The notes beneath the pieces are model-generated. The model saw nothing but the letters and a program-made list of their open reading frames with translations, was not told where the DNA came from and did no database searches. From Martelella sp. NC20 (GTDB lineage Bacteria > Pseudomonadota > Alphaproteobacteria > Rhizobiales > Rhizobiaceae), in contig NZ_CP054861.1 in NCBI RefSeq assembly GCF_013459645.1, forward strand, positions 5,444,001 to 5,508,000: a stretch of DNA of 64,000 bases, written 5' to 3'. The translations under genes were made by a program, and so were the position numbers. This document shows, one piece after another, positions 25,814 through 36,444 of the stretch (the first letter of the stretch is position 1; every line of letters starts with the position of its first letter).

Positions 25814-28414
25814 ATGAACATACTGTCTCCCGCGGCCCTTCCGGCCGCGCCCATCACCCGTGCGTCTTCGATCCTAGACGTGGCGCAGCAACTTCTCGAT
25901 TATCTCGAACGCGGCCAGCGCATTGACGCCGGGATCCTCCGTGCAGCGATGGAAACGGCCTTCGGCGCATCCGACACCAGCGGCACCTGGGACTGGAAGG
26001 CGGCCTATGAGGCCTGCGAGGTCGCGACAGTCCTCTTCCTGCGTAAATACGGAAAGGCGCTTTTCCGCAAAGCCGCATCTCCGGCTGCACGTTTCTCCGC
26101 TCTTTCAAAGATTGCCGGGCTCCTGCCGACGCATACCCGGCGCTCGGAAGAATCGCAGGCGCTCCAGCAGTTCTCGACGCCGGTGCCGCTCGGCCTTGCC
26201 GCCGTGGCGGCCGCCTCCATTGCTGCTGGCGACATCGTGCTGGAGCCGTCGGCTGGCACCGGCCTGCTCGCCATCCTGTCCGAGATATCAGGCGGAACGC
26301 TCCTCCTTAACGAGCTGGCCGAAACCCGCGCCGATCTGCTCGCTGCGCTGTTTCCGGGCGTTGCCGTCACGCGCTTCGACGCGGCCCAGATCGACGATCA
26401 CCTCGCGCCAGACGCCACCCCCACAGTCGTGCTGATGAACCCGCCATTCTCCGCCATAGCGAACGTCTCCGGCCGCGTGGCCGACGCCGCCTATCGCCAT
26501 GTCGCTTCAGCACTGGCCCGGCTTGCCGATGGCGGGCGACTGGTGGCGATCACCGGCGCCAACTTCAGCCCCGACCACCCGGCTTGGGCAGCGGCCTTCG
26601 TCCCGCTTCAGGAGCGTGGCCGCATCGTCTTCACCGCGGCCGTGGACGGCTCGGTCTATGCCAGGCACGGCACGACCATCGACACGCGGCTGACGGTCAT
26701 CGACAAGCTGCCGGCCGACGATCGTTCGGCATTTCCCCCTTCGCCAGGCATCGCACCCGACGTCTCCACACTGCTCGGCTGGATCGCGACGCAGATTCCG
26801 CCGCGTCCGACTGCAACCCTGCCGCCAGTGAAAACCTCGGCGTCCGCCGCGTCGCCCCGGACCATTCGCGGATACCGCGCCCGTACCACTGCCGCGCCCG
26901 CCACGCCCGCGTCCATCGAGCCGGAAGGCGTCGAACTCGCCTATGAAACCGTGGACCGGACACCCGCCGAAGACGCCCGGATCACCGACGCGATCTATGA
27001 AGAATATGGATTGCAGGCGATCCGTATTCCCGGGGCGCAGGCCCATCCGACCAAGCTTGTGCAATCCGTCGCGATGGCCTCGGTCGCGCCGCCCAGGCCG
27101 AGCTACCGGCCCCGGCTGCCTGCAAACATCGTCCCGGATGGCTTACTCTCTGACGCCCAGCTCGAAACCGTCATCTACGCCGGCGAGGCGCATGCCGACT
27201 TCCTCGCCGGTTCGTGGACGCTCGACGAGACTTTCGACGTCATCTCGGCAGCGCCCGACAACGCGCCGAACTCTGTGCGCTTCCGCCGGGGCTTCATGCT
27301 CGGCGACGGGACCGGCGCCGGCAAGGGCCGCCAGTCGGCCGGCATCATCCTCGACAATTGGATGCAGGGCCGCCGCAAGGCGGTGTGGATCTCCAAATCC
27401 GACAAGCTGCTGGAGGACGCGCAGCGCGATTGGTCGGCGCTCGGCATGGAGCGCCTGCTGGTCACGCCGCTGTCGCGCTTTCCGCAGGGCAAGGACATCA
27501 CACTCTCGGAAGCCGTCCTATTCACCACCTATGCCACGCTACGGTCCGACGATCGTGGCGAGAAGCTTTCCCGCGTCAAGCAGATCGTCGAATGGTTGGG
27601 CTCCGATTTCGATGGAGTGATCATCTTCGACGAGAGCCACGCCATGCAGAACGCCGCAGGCGGAAAGGGTGAACGCGGCGACGTCGCCGCCTCGCAGCAG
27701 GGTCGTGCGGGCCTCCGCCTCCAGCACGCCTTGCCGAATGCGCGCATCGTCTATGTCTCGGCGACCGGCGCGACCACGGTGCACAATCTCGCCTATGCCC
27801 AGCGCCTCGGCCTCTGGGGCGGCGAGGACTTCCCGTTCTCGACCCGCGCCGAATTCGTCGAGGCGATAGAAGACGGCGGCGTCGCGGCGATGGAAGTGCT
27901 GGCGCGCGACCTGCGCTCGCTCGGGCTCTACACGGCACGGTCGCTCTCCTACGACGGCGTCGAATACGAGCTGGTCGAACACCAGCTCACCCCCGAACAG
28001 ACCAGCATCTACGACGCCTATGCCGGGGCCTTCGCCGTCATCCATAACAATCTCGATGCCGCGATGCAGGCCGCTAACATCACCGGCGGCCCTGATGGCA
28101 GTGGGGGCACGCTGAACCGCCAGGCCAAGTCCGCCGCCCGCTCGGCGTTCGAATCCGCCAAACAGCGCTTCTTCGGTCATCTCCTCACCAGCATGAAGAC
28201 GCCGACCCTGATCCGCTCGATCGAGCAGGACCTGGTCGACGGCCACGCCGCCGTGATCCAGATCGTCTCGACCGGCGAAGCCCTGATGGAGCGCCGTCTC
28301 GCGGAAATCCCCACCGAGGAATGGAAGGACGTCCGAGTGGACATCACCCCGCGCGAATATGTATTATCCGGAGCTCCGGATAAACATAAATATGCCGCGT
28401 CGGCGTTATGCTGA
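25814..28414 (+). pseudogene. Strawberry-notch-type methylase/helicase, N-terminal half
   Basis: 866 residues of a large bifunctional protein. A methyltransferase-like domain has VLEPSAGTGLLAIL and the NPPF motif (VLMNPPFSAIANVSG). It is followed by the Sno-type DEAD-like helicase with Walker A in GTGAGKGRQSAG and the Walker B box IIFDESHAMQNA. The true start is the ATG at 25814. The coding sequence is interrupted after REYVL (about 28366) by the RIT element, which adds a short foreign tail and stop. The C-terminal half resumes after 34651. The original product was about 1450 residues. Confidence 0.85.
28364..28383. other. Perfect 20-bp palindrome at the insertion junction
   Basis: TTATCCGGAG-CTCCGGATAA, with TATGT on the left mirrored by ACATA on the right apart from one missing base. 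It lies between the interrupted helicase gene and the left 145-bp inverted repeat, with no counterpart at the right end. It may be part of the recombination site of the tyrosine recombinases. Confidence 0.65.
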
Positions 28415-28533
28415 GTTCGGGGTTTCAATCTGTTGTTCTTCTGATTCATTTTCGGTTTTCCGCTTTGGATAATCATGATGCCTCTGCTCTCAATCGCAGA
28501 AGGACATCTCCAATGAACTCCCCCTCCAACTCT
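28389..28533 (+). repeat. Left terminal inverted repeat of the RIT element
   Basis: 145 bp from AATATGCCGCG to CCAACTCT. It includes the ribosome site and first codons of the first recombinase gene (ATG at 28513). Confidence 0.9.
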
Positions 28534-30039
28534 CCGCTCGGTGGCTATGCCGAGGCCGATAACCGGACTCTCGTCCGCAGGTATTTCACAGATAATCCCG
28601 GGCTGTCGGCCGGTGCGCTGAGCGCCGCCCGACATTTCCTGAAGTGGGCACGCGCCCGGAAGATCCTGATCAGAGACCTCGATGTATCGGCAGTGAATCG
28701 GTTCCTGCGCCATCGCTGTCGTTGCGGCCGCTACAGACCTGCGCAGTTGCGCCACCCGGCCTACGCGACCGATACCCGCAGGTTCCTGAGTTATCTCGAA
28801 GCCACCGGAATGGTATTCATTGCCGATGACGTCGCACGGCTCGGGCAATATCTGCAGGCCTATGCCGGGAAGCTCTGCGCCGCCCGTTACAGCGAAGTGA
28901 CGTATTCGATGCGACTGAGCCAGGCGCGCCATTTCGCGGAATGGGCGCTGCAGATGCGTGTTCCGGCCCACGGGCTTGATGATGTCATTATCGACCAGTT
29001 CGCACATCATGATTGCCGATGCGGGATCAAAACCAAGCGCGGCAAACGGGTCAAGGGTTCAGGAACCAGGGATCGTCGTCGTGGTGCTCGTACTTTTGTG
29101 CGGTTCCTTAGGGATGAGGGTCTGGTTCCGGTCGAAGAGCCTGACTGCGTCACCGCCTGCGATCCGCGCCTAACCGCATTTGCGGAATGGCTGCACCGTG
29201 AACGTGGGGTAACGTCCGAGACCATGCGGCGCTATGTTAACGAAGCGAACCGCTGGCTGGATCACCTTGGGGCAACCCCGAAGGACTACAACGTGGCGGC
29301 AATCCGGTCGATCGTTCTGGATCAGGGCGAAGAGCGCTCCCGATCATCCGTGCGCATGACGGTCACCGTGCTGCGTTCCTTTCTGCGCTTCACCATCATT
29401 CAAGGTGAATGCGCCCCGGCGCTTCTCCATGCGGTACCACCCGCTGTTCGGCGCAGGCTTTCGACCGTCCCGCGCACCATACCCACTGCGAAGATAGAAG
29501 AGATCATAGCCTCCTGTCGCACCGATACGCCGGTCGCGATACGGGACCGCGCCATTCTCCTCCTCCTCGCCCGGTTGGCCCTGCGCGCGGGAGACATCTG
29601 GCAACTGCGCCTGTCCGATATCGACTGGCGCGCGAGCCGGTTGCGATTGCACGGCAAGGGTAGACGCGGAGTGATGATGCCTCTGCCGCAGGATGCAGGC
29701 GATGCGGTGCTGGCCTATATCGAGGATGCGCGTCCGGTGGTCGCCACGGACAGAGTTTTTCTGCGAACCCAGGCTCCTTTCACCCCACTGCGATCCGCCG
29801 CCGAGATCGCCGGGATCGTTTCCCGTGTCCTGAACCGCGGCGGCTTTGCCGGCTTGCCGACCGGCTCACATGTATTTCGGCATTCACTGGCGTCCGCCTG
29901 GTTACGCGGCGGTGCGGATCTTGACCAGATCGGTGTCGCGCTGCGCCACACCTCCCGCTATACGACAGCGATCTATGCCAAGGTCGATGTCGAGATGCTG
30001 GCAGAGGTAGCGCAGCCATGGCCGGGATGCGCGTCATGA
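28513..30039 (+). CDS. ritA: RIT tyrosine recombinase, first gene
   Basis: 508 residues from the ATG at 28513, preceded by AAGGA. The N-terminal half contains two Cys/His-bearing segments (HRCRCGRYRPAQLRHP and HHDCRCGIKTKRGKR) that may bind zinc or DNA. The catalytic domain has Arg in LRAGDIWQL, the HxxR box SHVFRHSLAS, and the final Tyr in YTTAIYAKVD. It overlaps the second recombinase gene by 22 bases. In RIT elements all three recombinases are thought to act together in integration. The RBS and first codons lie inside the inverted repeat. Confidence 0.87.
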   Translation: MNSPSNSPLGGYAEADNRTLVRRYFTDNPGLSAGALSAARHFLKWARARKILIRDLDVSAVNRFLRHRCRCGRYRPAQLRHPAYATDTRRFLSYLEATGMVFIADDVARLGQYLQAYAGKLCAARYSEVTYSMRLSQARHFAEWALQMRVPAHGLDDVIIDQFAHHDCRCGIKTKRGKRVKGSGTRDRRRGARTFVRFLRDEGLVPVEEPDCVTACDPRLTAFAEWLHRERGVTSETMRRYVNEANRWLDHLGATPKDYNVAAIRSIVLDQGEERSRSSVRMTVTVLRSFLRFTIIQGECAPALLHAVPPAVRRRLSTVPRTIPTAKIEEIIASCRTDTPVAIRDRAILLLLARLALRAGDIWQLRLSDIDWRASRLRLHGKGRRGVMMPLPQDAGDAVLAYIEDARPVVATDRVFLRTQAPFTPLRSAAEIAGIVSRVLNRGGFAGLPTGSHVFRHSLASAWLRGGADLDQIGVALRHTSRYTTAIYAKVDVEMLAEVAQPWPGCAS

Positions 30040-30947
30040 TGCATCACCATGTCGACCGCTTCGTCCAACTCAATCGCGCTCTTGGAATGAAGTTTGCCGC
30101 GCAAGAGACATCCTTGCGCGCCTTCGCGGATTTTGCCGCGGCCCGTTCCATCACGCATGTGACGACCGCGCTGATCCTGGAATGGGCCGGTGGCGCCGCG
30201 ACGCCTTATGCAGCGCGGGCCCGGTTTGATCGCGCCCGTGCCCTGACCGTGTTCCTGCACGCGGAAGATGCACGGCATGAGATACCGGCGATGGGCCTGC
30301 TGGGCCGTTCACGCCGACGGCGGCCCGCCCCGCATATTCTGACGCGAGACCAGATCAATCGTATCATGCAGGAAGCGCTTCTGGTACCCGGCCTGACGCC
30401 GATCAGCCCGCTGACCTACCACAACCTGTTCGGGTTGCTTGCTTCGACAGGCTTGCGGATTTCGGAAGCTTTGTCCCTGCAGCGCGACGACCTGACGGAG
30501 GATGGCCTCATGATCCGCAAGGGCAAGTTCGGCAAGAGCCGCCTTGTACCGATACATCCTTCAACCCGCGCCGCGCTGGAACGGTATCTCGAAGCCCGCA
30601 GTGCCGTGCGCCATCCGGGCGATGATCTCTTCGTTCTGGGCCACGGCCGCGCCCCGACGGCGACAAGGGTTTACGTGGTCTTCGTTCGGATCGTGCGCAA
30701 GCTCGGTTATCGCAACCCAACAGGCCCTGGCCCCCGTGTGCACGATCTGCGCCATACATTCGCAGTGCGATCTCTCGAAGCTTGCGGCAACGATCCGCAG
30801 GCGGTGTTGCGGCACATGAAGGCGCTGAGCACCTATCTCGGCCATGTCGATATCGCCAATACCTACTGGTACCTCGAGGCCACGCCGGTCCTGCTGAAGA
30901 TGATCGCGTCGACCGCCGAAGATATCTGGATCGGAGGTGCGGCATGA
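30018..30947 (+). CDS. ritB: RIT tyrosine recombinase, second gene
   Basis: 309 residues with Arg in STGLRISEAL, the box VHDLRHTFAV and Tyr in NTYWYLEATP. It overlaps the genes on both sides (22 bases before, ATGA after), so the three are made as a unit. Internal ATG starts shortly after 30018 are possible. It is of standard tyrosine recombinase size. Confidence 0.88.
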   Translation: MAGMRVMMHHHVDRFVQLNRALGMKFAAQETSLRAFADFAAARSITHVTTALILEWAGGAATPYAARARFDRARALTVFLHAEDARHEIPAMGLLGRSRRRRPAPHILTRDQINRIMQEALLVPGLTPISPLTYHNLFGLLASTGLRISEALSLQRDDLTEDGLMIRKGKFGKSRLVPIHPSTRAALERYLEARSAVRHPGDDLFVLGHGRAPTATRVYVVFVRIVRKLGYRNPTGPGPRVHDLRHTFAVRSLEACGNDPQAVLRHMKALSTYLGHVDIANTYWYLEATPVLLKMIASTAEDIWIGGAA

Positions 30948-31948
30948 CCCCGCTTGCTCCCGATCTTTCGGCCTTCCTGCAAACCCATCTTCCTGGCGAT
31001 TGCGGCGCGAGCCGACATACCATCGCGGCCTATGCCCACGCGTTCACCCTTCTGCTGCGGTTTGCGGCGGGGCGGCTCAGGCGAACCCCTTCGGAACTCG
31101 CCATAGAAGACCTTGATGTGCAGATGATCAGGGCGTTCCTTGAACATATCGAGGAAGGGCGCGCCAATTCCGTCCGGTCCCGCAACGCGCGGCTGGCGGC
31201 GATCAAATCGTTCTTCCGTTTCGTCGAACATCGTCACCCGGCATGCCTTGAGCAGGCGATGATGATCCGGGCCATGCCGATCAAGCGGACAGATGCCAAG
31301 CTGATCGACTATCTGACCAAGGAAGAAGTCCGTGCCCTGCTTGCCGCGCCGAACCGTCACACGCCGGGCGGATTGCGGGACAGGGCGATGCTGCATCTTG
31401 CCTATGCCGCAGGATTGAGGGCATCCGAACTGCTCGCGGTGCGAATGGACGATTTTCCCGAAGTTTCGTTGTCCAGCGTTCGGATCCTGGGCAAGGGGCG
31501 GCGGGAGCGCGTCCTGCCGCTCTGGAAGGAGACCCAGGCCGCCATTCGCGCGTGGCTGGCTGTCCGGCCAGGCAATGTGGGGCCCGAACTGTTCCTGAAC
31601 CGTGATGGTCGCCAGATGACACGGGACGGGTTCGCCTACAGGCTCAGGCAGCATGTGGCGACCGCCGAAGGCTTGGCACCCTCGATCGCCGCAAAGCACG
31701 TGACCCCGCATGTGCTGCGGCACAGCTGCGCCATGCATACGCTTCAGGCTACCGGCGATATCCGCAAGGTCGCGCTCTGGCTTGGACATACCAGCATCCA
31801 GACGACGGAGATGTATCTGCGCGCGGACCCGACCGAGAAGCTCGCACTTCTGGATGCGCATCATGCCCCGCTGATCAAACCCGGCAAATTCCGGGAACCC
31901 TCGGACAAGCTGATGCAGATATTGGCCGTCGCGACACAGAGATCCTGA
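30944..31948 (+). CDS. ritC: RIT tyrosine recombinase, third gene
   Basis: 334 residues from the ATG at 30944, which overlaps the previous stop as ATGA. The catalytic residues are in AAGLRASELL, PHVLRHSCAMH and LGHTSIQTTEMYLRAD. The N-terminal SAM-like core-binding part (SRHTIAAYAHAFTLLLRF) is clear. It completes the recombinase trio and is followed by the convergent primase-helicase gene. Confidence 0.9.
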   Translation: MTPLAPDLSAFLQTHLPGDCGASRHTIAAYAHAFTLLLRFAAGRLRRTPSELAIEDLDVQMIRAFLEHIEEGRANSVRSRNARLAAIKSFFRFVEHRHPACLEQAMMIRAMPIKRTDAKLIDYLTKEEVRALLAAPNRHTPGGLRDRAMLHLAYAAGLRASELLAVRMDDFPEVSLSSVRILGKGRRERVLPLWKETQAAIRAWLAVRPGNVGPELFLNRDGRQMTRDGFAYRLRQHVATAEGLAPSIAAKHVTPHVLRHSCAMHTLQATGDIRKVALWLGHTSIQTTEMYLRADPTEKLALLDAHHAPLIKPGKFREPSDKLMQILAVATQRS

Positions 31949-31987
31949 CTGATCGGGCAGAATTGGTGTCCCGCTATCGGCGGGGCG

Positions 31988-34429
31988 CTATTCCATCACA
32001 TAGCCGAGCGCCCGATAGCCGGTCCGTCGTTTGGCGGCCATTCTGGCGAGGACCGGGACCGAACTGTCGACATAATCGACCACCAGCACGTCCTTCTTTT
32101 CGTCATGCCGCCGATGCAACCTGCCGACATATTGCGCCAGCGTGCCTTTCCAGGCGATCGGCATTGTCAGGAACAGGGTGTCGAGCCGGGCGTCATCGAA
32201 GCCCTCGCCGATATAACGCCCTGTCGCGAGGATCAGCCGTTCCTCATCATCATCGACATTCAGCGCCGCATGCGCGGCATTCCGGTCCTTTGCGGACATG
32301 CCGCCACGGAGTACGACGATGTTTTTCACAAATCGGGAGAGTCGTTGATGAAGATGCTCGAGGTGATCCTTCCGCTCGGTCAGTACGATCGGTGAGCGTT
32401 TGACCTCAAGCGATTTCAACACGTCATTGAAGATCAGATCGTTTCGGGCCTCATCCTCCGCCAGAGCGGCATAGATTGCGGGGATGGACGGGCGTTCGGC
32501 TATGGCGAGGGCCTCCGGCAATCTGAATCTCGTATGACGTTCCCGCGCCCGATGGTGAAGGCCGTTTTCTGCTGCCTGTGATTTGGCGCTTACCTGATGG
32601 CGTACCGGACCGCATTGCATGAAGATGATCGGGTGATGCCCGTCTTTCCGGGCGACCGTTGCCGACAATCCCGTAACATAGCGCGCCTTCGATCTGCGGG
32701 CGACAAGCTCAAAGCTTGCAGCGGACAGGTGATGGCACTCATCGACGACAAGATGACCGTAATCGGCAACGATATCGTCAACTTCGCCCTTGCGAACCAG
32801 GCTCTGGATCAGCGCCACGTCGATCACACCGGTGGGTTTGCGCTTTCCCGCGCCAATGGTGCCGATCTGCTTCGGGTCAATCTGCAGAAAGGACTTGAGG
32901 CGCTCGATCCATTGGCTAAGGAGTTCGCGACGATGAACAAGAACCAGCGTATTGCTGGCACGACGCGCGATCAGCGCCGAGGCCACAACCGTCTTGCCGA
33001 ATGCGGTCGTGGCGGCAAGCACGCCGGTATCGTGTTCGGCCAATGCTTCGAACGCTCGCGATTGCTGTTGGCGAAGTTCGCCACGGAAGCAGACCGTCTC
33101 AGGCAAGCGGGTTCCGTCTTCACGCAAATCGTCCAGTTCGGCTCTCACACCGTGATCGGACAGGAACCCGACCACTTCGTCGAAGCTGCCGCGCGGCAGG
33201 GCGACGTGTCGGGGATGCAGTTCGGCACAGGACACAATGCGCGGCTTTCCGAATGTCGGCAGCCGCATCGCCTGCGCGCGATAGAATTCGGGGTTCTGGA
33301 ACGCGGCCAGTCGCACCAGTTGGGCAACCATGGCCGAAGGCAACTCCGAGCGGTCGATATAGATCTGGTCGGCAATCGTTACCTTGATGGTCGGTGGAAC
33401 GGGCACGTCGAGGCGTCGCGCCGTGCTGCGGCGTGACGGAGTCATCTTCCAGGGTTCGTCCGCCTGTTCGTCATCCACAGGCATGCGCACGCCCAGTATC
33501 CGCCCGGAAAGCTCGGCGGCTTCGACGAGCTTGGTCACCGCTGCCGCAGACAATCTCGGCAAGGAGGACAAATAAGCCCACTGATCGTCATACGGCCGCA
33601 TGCCCGCGTCCACAAAGACGCTGTTGCCAGCCTTGCGCGCGGTGTTCTGGAGCGGCAGTGCGATCAGGTTGCCGAAGCCGCCGAGCGGCATGATATCCTG
33701 ATTTGGAAACAGCCGGTCATAGGAAGCAAAACCGATTTCCGGCCGCCGCTCCATCGTTTCGGTGATCAGAACTGATCCAAACTGGCGTGCCACACGGGCA
33801 GAGACCGGTTCGGAGAAGAAGATCCAGATATGACCGCCATTTCCAGATCTCGATCGTTCCAGCGCTGCGGGAACGCCCTTTGCCCGACAGGTTTCGAGCA
33901 GCGCATTCGCGTCATCCGCCCAGGATGCCTTGTCAAAATCCGCCGCCAGAAACCAGCATGTATCACCGGATAGTAGCGGATAGACGCCGGCTACAAAATC
34001 GCCACTTCGGCCATCGCCACCGCGCAGGTGTTTTTCCATGACACTTTCGTCCGGCGGGATGAACTTCTGATGGAGGCATTCACCGCATTTGACCTTCGGT
34101 TTGCCGCATATTCCTTTCACCCATTCGTTGGCACAAGCAGGCGAATACCCCGAGCGACCGGTCTTCCTGTTGTCCCATCGCAACGGGAACACGTCAGGCC
34201 GACCGGCGAACAGGCTTCGGAACAGGTCAACCTTTTCGTGCGACGGCGAAGCATTCGTGACGGAGGCGTTCTCGAAGGAGGGCTGTTTCACGGTTGGCGC
34301 GGGCTCTGCAGCAAGACGAGCCTCAAGTGCCGCCATCTCGCGCTGAAGCTCATGCCGTTCAGCATCCAGATCGGCCAGCCGCGCTCGAACCCGCGTCAGG
34401 TTTTCCTCAATATCGTTCTTGTCGGTCAC
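31988..34429 (-). CDS. TOTE-type primase fused to SF2 helicase
   Basis: About 813 residues from the GTG at 34429 (GGAAA ribosome site); the frame is open to an ATG at 34504 but the extra N-terminus is atypical. It has an N-terminal coiled coil (ARLADLDAERHELQREMAAL), then the archaeo-eukaryotic primase-like domain of so-called TOTE conflict systems, with Cys cluster GECLHQKF, WFLAADFD and SRSGNGGHIWIFF. The SF2 helicase has TTAFGKTVVA, DECHHL, GLSATVARKDG and YVGRLHRRHD. Such proteins are proposed to act in conflicts with mobile DNA; within a RIT element it could instead help element replication or maintenance. It runs convergently toward the recombinases. Confidence 0.82.
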   Translation of the reverse strand: MTDKNDIEENLTRVRARLADLDAERHELQREMAALEARLAAEPAPTVKQPSFENASVTNASPSHEKVDLFRSLFAGRPDVFPLRWDNRKTGRSGYSPACANEWVKGICGKPKVKCGECLHQKFIPPDESVMEKHLRGGDGRSGDFVAGVYPLLSGDTCWFLAADFDKASWADDANALLETCRAKGVPAALERSRSGNGGHIWIFFSEPVSARVARQFGSVLITETMERRPEIGFASYDRLFPNQDIMPLGGFGNLIALPLQNTARKAGNSVFVDAGMRPYDDQWAYLSSLPRLSAAAVTKLVEAAELSGRILGVRMPVDDEQADEPWKMTPSRRSTARRLDVPVPPTIKVTIADQIYIDRSELPSAMVAQLVRLAAFQNPEFYRAQAMRLPTFGKPRIVSCAELHPRHVALPRGSFDEVVGFLSDHGVRAELDDLREDGTRLPETVCFRGELRQQQSRAFEALAEHDTGVLAATTAFGKTVVASALIARRASNTLVLVHRRELLSQWIERLKSFLQIDPKQIGTIGAGKRKPTGVIDVALIQSLVRKGEVDDIVADYGHLVVDECHHLSAASFELVARRSKARYVTGLSATVARKDGHHPIIFMQCGPVRHQVSAKSQAAENGLHHRARERHTRFRLPEALAIAERPSIPAIYAALAEDEARNDLIFNDVLKSLEVKRSPIVLTERKDHLEHLHQRLSRFVKNIVVLRGGMSAKDRNAAHAALNVDDDEERLILATGRYIGEGFDDARLDTLFLTMPIAWKGTLAQYVGRLHRRHDEKKDVLVVDYVDSSVPVLARMAAKRRTGYRALGYVME

Positions 34430-34506
34430 GCGTGATTTCCACCCAGTCTCTTCTGTCCCGCCCAGCATAATGCGCGGAAGAGGCCGGCGTAAGAAGGTCG
34501 GCATTA

Positions 34507-34651
34507 AGAGTTGGAGGGGGAGTTCGTTGGGGATGTCCTTCTGCGATTGAGAGCAGAGGCATCATGATTATCCAAAGCGGAAAACCGAAAATGAATCAGA
34601 AGAACAACAGATTGAAACCCCGAACTCAGCATAACGCCGACGCGGCATATT
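34507..34651 (-). repeat. Right terminal inverted repeat of the RIT element
   Basis: 145 bp, inverted copy of 28389-28533. The base matching the ATG of the first recombinase is changed to ACG here, so this end cannot start a recombinase. It contributes an ATG (34564) in frame with the C-terminal half of the interrupted gene. Confidence 0.9.
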
Positions 34652-36444
34652 ACGTTTTGGATTATCTCGCCCATTCCTTCCCGGTGCAGCTCTACGAGCC
34701 CTTCACCGACAGCGAGGGCAACCTGTCATCGCGACCAGTGTTTCGCGACGGCCAGCCGGTCGAGAGCCGCGACGCCGTTGCCCGTCGTGACCGACTGATC
34801 GAGAGGCTCGCTTCGCTGCCGCCGGTGCCCGGCGCGCTCGATCAGATCGTCCAGCGCTTCGGCACCGATGTCGTGGCGGAGGTGACAGGGCGCTCGCGCC
34901 GCATCGTCCGCAAGACCAGCCCCGGCGACATCGACCGGCTGTCGGTGGAGAACCGCGCCGGGTCGGCCAATCTCGCCGAAACGCAGGCCTTCATGGATGA
35001 TCAGAAGCGTATCCTGATCTTCTCCGACGCCGGCGGCACCGGGCGCAGCTACCACGCCGATCTGTCGGTGCGGAACCAGCGGCTGCGCGTCCACTATCTG
35101 CTGGAGCCGGGGTGGAAAGCCGACGCCGCCATTCAGGGCCTGGGCCGCACCAACCGGACCAACCAAGCGCAGCCGCCGCTGTTCCGGCCGATCTCGACCG
35201 ACGTGAAGGCCGAAAAGCGCTTCCTGTCGACCATCGCCCGCCGCCTCGACACACTCGGCGCAATCACGCGCGGCCAGCGTCAGACTGGCGGCCAGGGCCT
35301 GTTCCGGCCCGAGGATAATCTGGAATCGCACTACGCCCGCGACGCGCTGCGGCAGCTCTATCTGCTGCTGGTGCGCGGCAAGATCGAAGGGTGCTCGCTC
35401 CAAATGTTTGAGGACGCCACCGGCCTCTCGCTGATGGATTCCACCGGCATCAAGGACGAACTGCCGCCGATCACGACGTTCCTGAACAGGTTGCTGGCGC
35501 TGACCATCGAACTCCAGGGCGTCCTGTTCACCGCCTTCGAGCGGCTGCTGAACGCCAAGATCGAAGGCGCCATCGCCTCGGGCAGCTATGACGTCGGGCT
35601 AGAGACACTGCAGGCCGAGAGCTTCATCGTCACCGACCGCCGAACGATCCACGTTCATCCCGGCACCGGCGCCGAAGCCCGGCTGCTGACCATCACCCAG
35701 CGCCAGCGCAACCGGCCGGTGACGCTTGCCGAGGCGCTCGATCATCTCAACGATCCGCGCGCCAGGCTGTTGATAAACGAACGCTCGGGCCGCGCCGCCG
35801 TACAGATACCGACCACCAGCATCATGCTGGACGATGGCGAGATCGAACGGCGCGTGCGGTTGATCCGACCGATGGAGGCGCACAACATCCCCATCAAGAT
35901 GATGGATGAGACCCATTGGGTCGACGCGGACCGGGCGGGCTTCACCGCGGCATGGAACGCCGAGGTAGCCGAGGTGCCGGAGTATGCCGAAAGCACCATC
36001 CATGTCGTCAGCGGCCTATTGCTGCCGATCTGGAAACGCCTCCCGAGCGAGTCGACGCGGGTGTATCGACTCCAGACCGACGACGGCGAGCGCATCGTTG
36101 GCCGTCGCGTCTCCCCCGCATGGGTGGCCGGCGCGCTCGCCACCGGCACATCGACCCTGACGCCCGACTACGCCTTCATGGCGCTGATGGACGGAAAGAC
36201 CATCCTCGACTTGGCCGAGGGGCTCCAGATTCGCCGCGTCCGGGTCATGGGTGCTAACCGCATCGAGTTGTCCGGCTTCACCGACGCCATGCGCGACCGT
36301 CTGCGTGCCTATGGCCTCTTCCACGAGATCATCTCGTGGAAGCTGCGGATGTTCGTGCCGACAGATGGGACCGGCAATGCCATTCTGGCCAAGGTGCTGG
36401 AGCGCTATCCCGTCGAGCGCATCGGCGAGCGGGAGGTGGCGTGA
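34564..36444 (+). pseudogene. Strawberry-notch-type methylase/helicase, C-terminal half
   Basis: A 626-residue frame. The first 29 residues or so are read from the right inverted repeat; the native sequence resumes at YVLDYLAHSFPVQLYEPF. The helicase C-terminal domain of the Sno type is present (ILIFSDAGGTGRSYHADL and AAIQGLGRTNRTNQAQ). It completes the protein begun at 25814. The ATG within the repeat could give a separate C-terminal polypeptide, but without the Walker motifs this would not be an active helicase. The stop overlaps the next start (TGATG). Confidence 0.85.

Larger units (their letters stand above)
28389..34651. mobile_element. RIT-type element (three tyrosine recombinases) with primase-helicase cargo
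   Basis: A 6263-bp element bounded by 145-bp terminal inverted repeats that differ at about two positions. It carries three overlapping tyrosine recombinase genes on the plus strand, the arrangement known as recombinase in trio (RIT), and one large convergent gene for a TOTE-type primase-helicase. It interrupts the strawberry-notch-type gene, whose two halves would join as REYVL-DYLAHSF. The near identity of the repeats suggests a recent insertion. RIT elements as I know them usually carry only the three recombinases, so the fourth gene is unusual. Confidence 0.88.
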
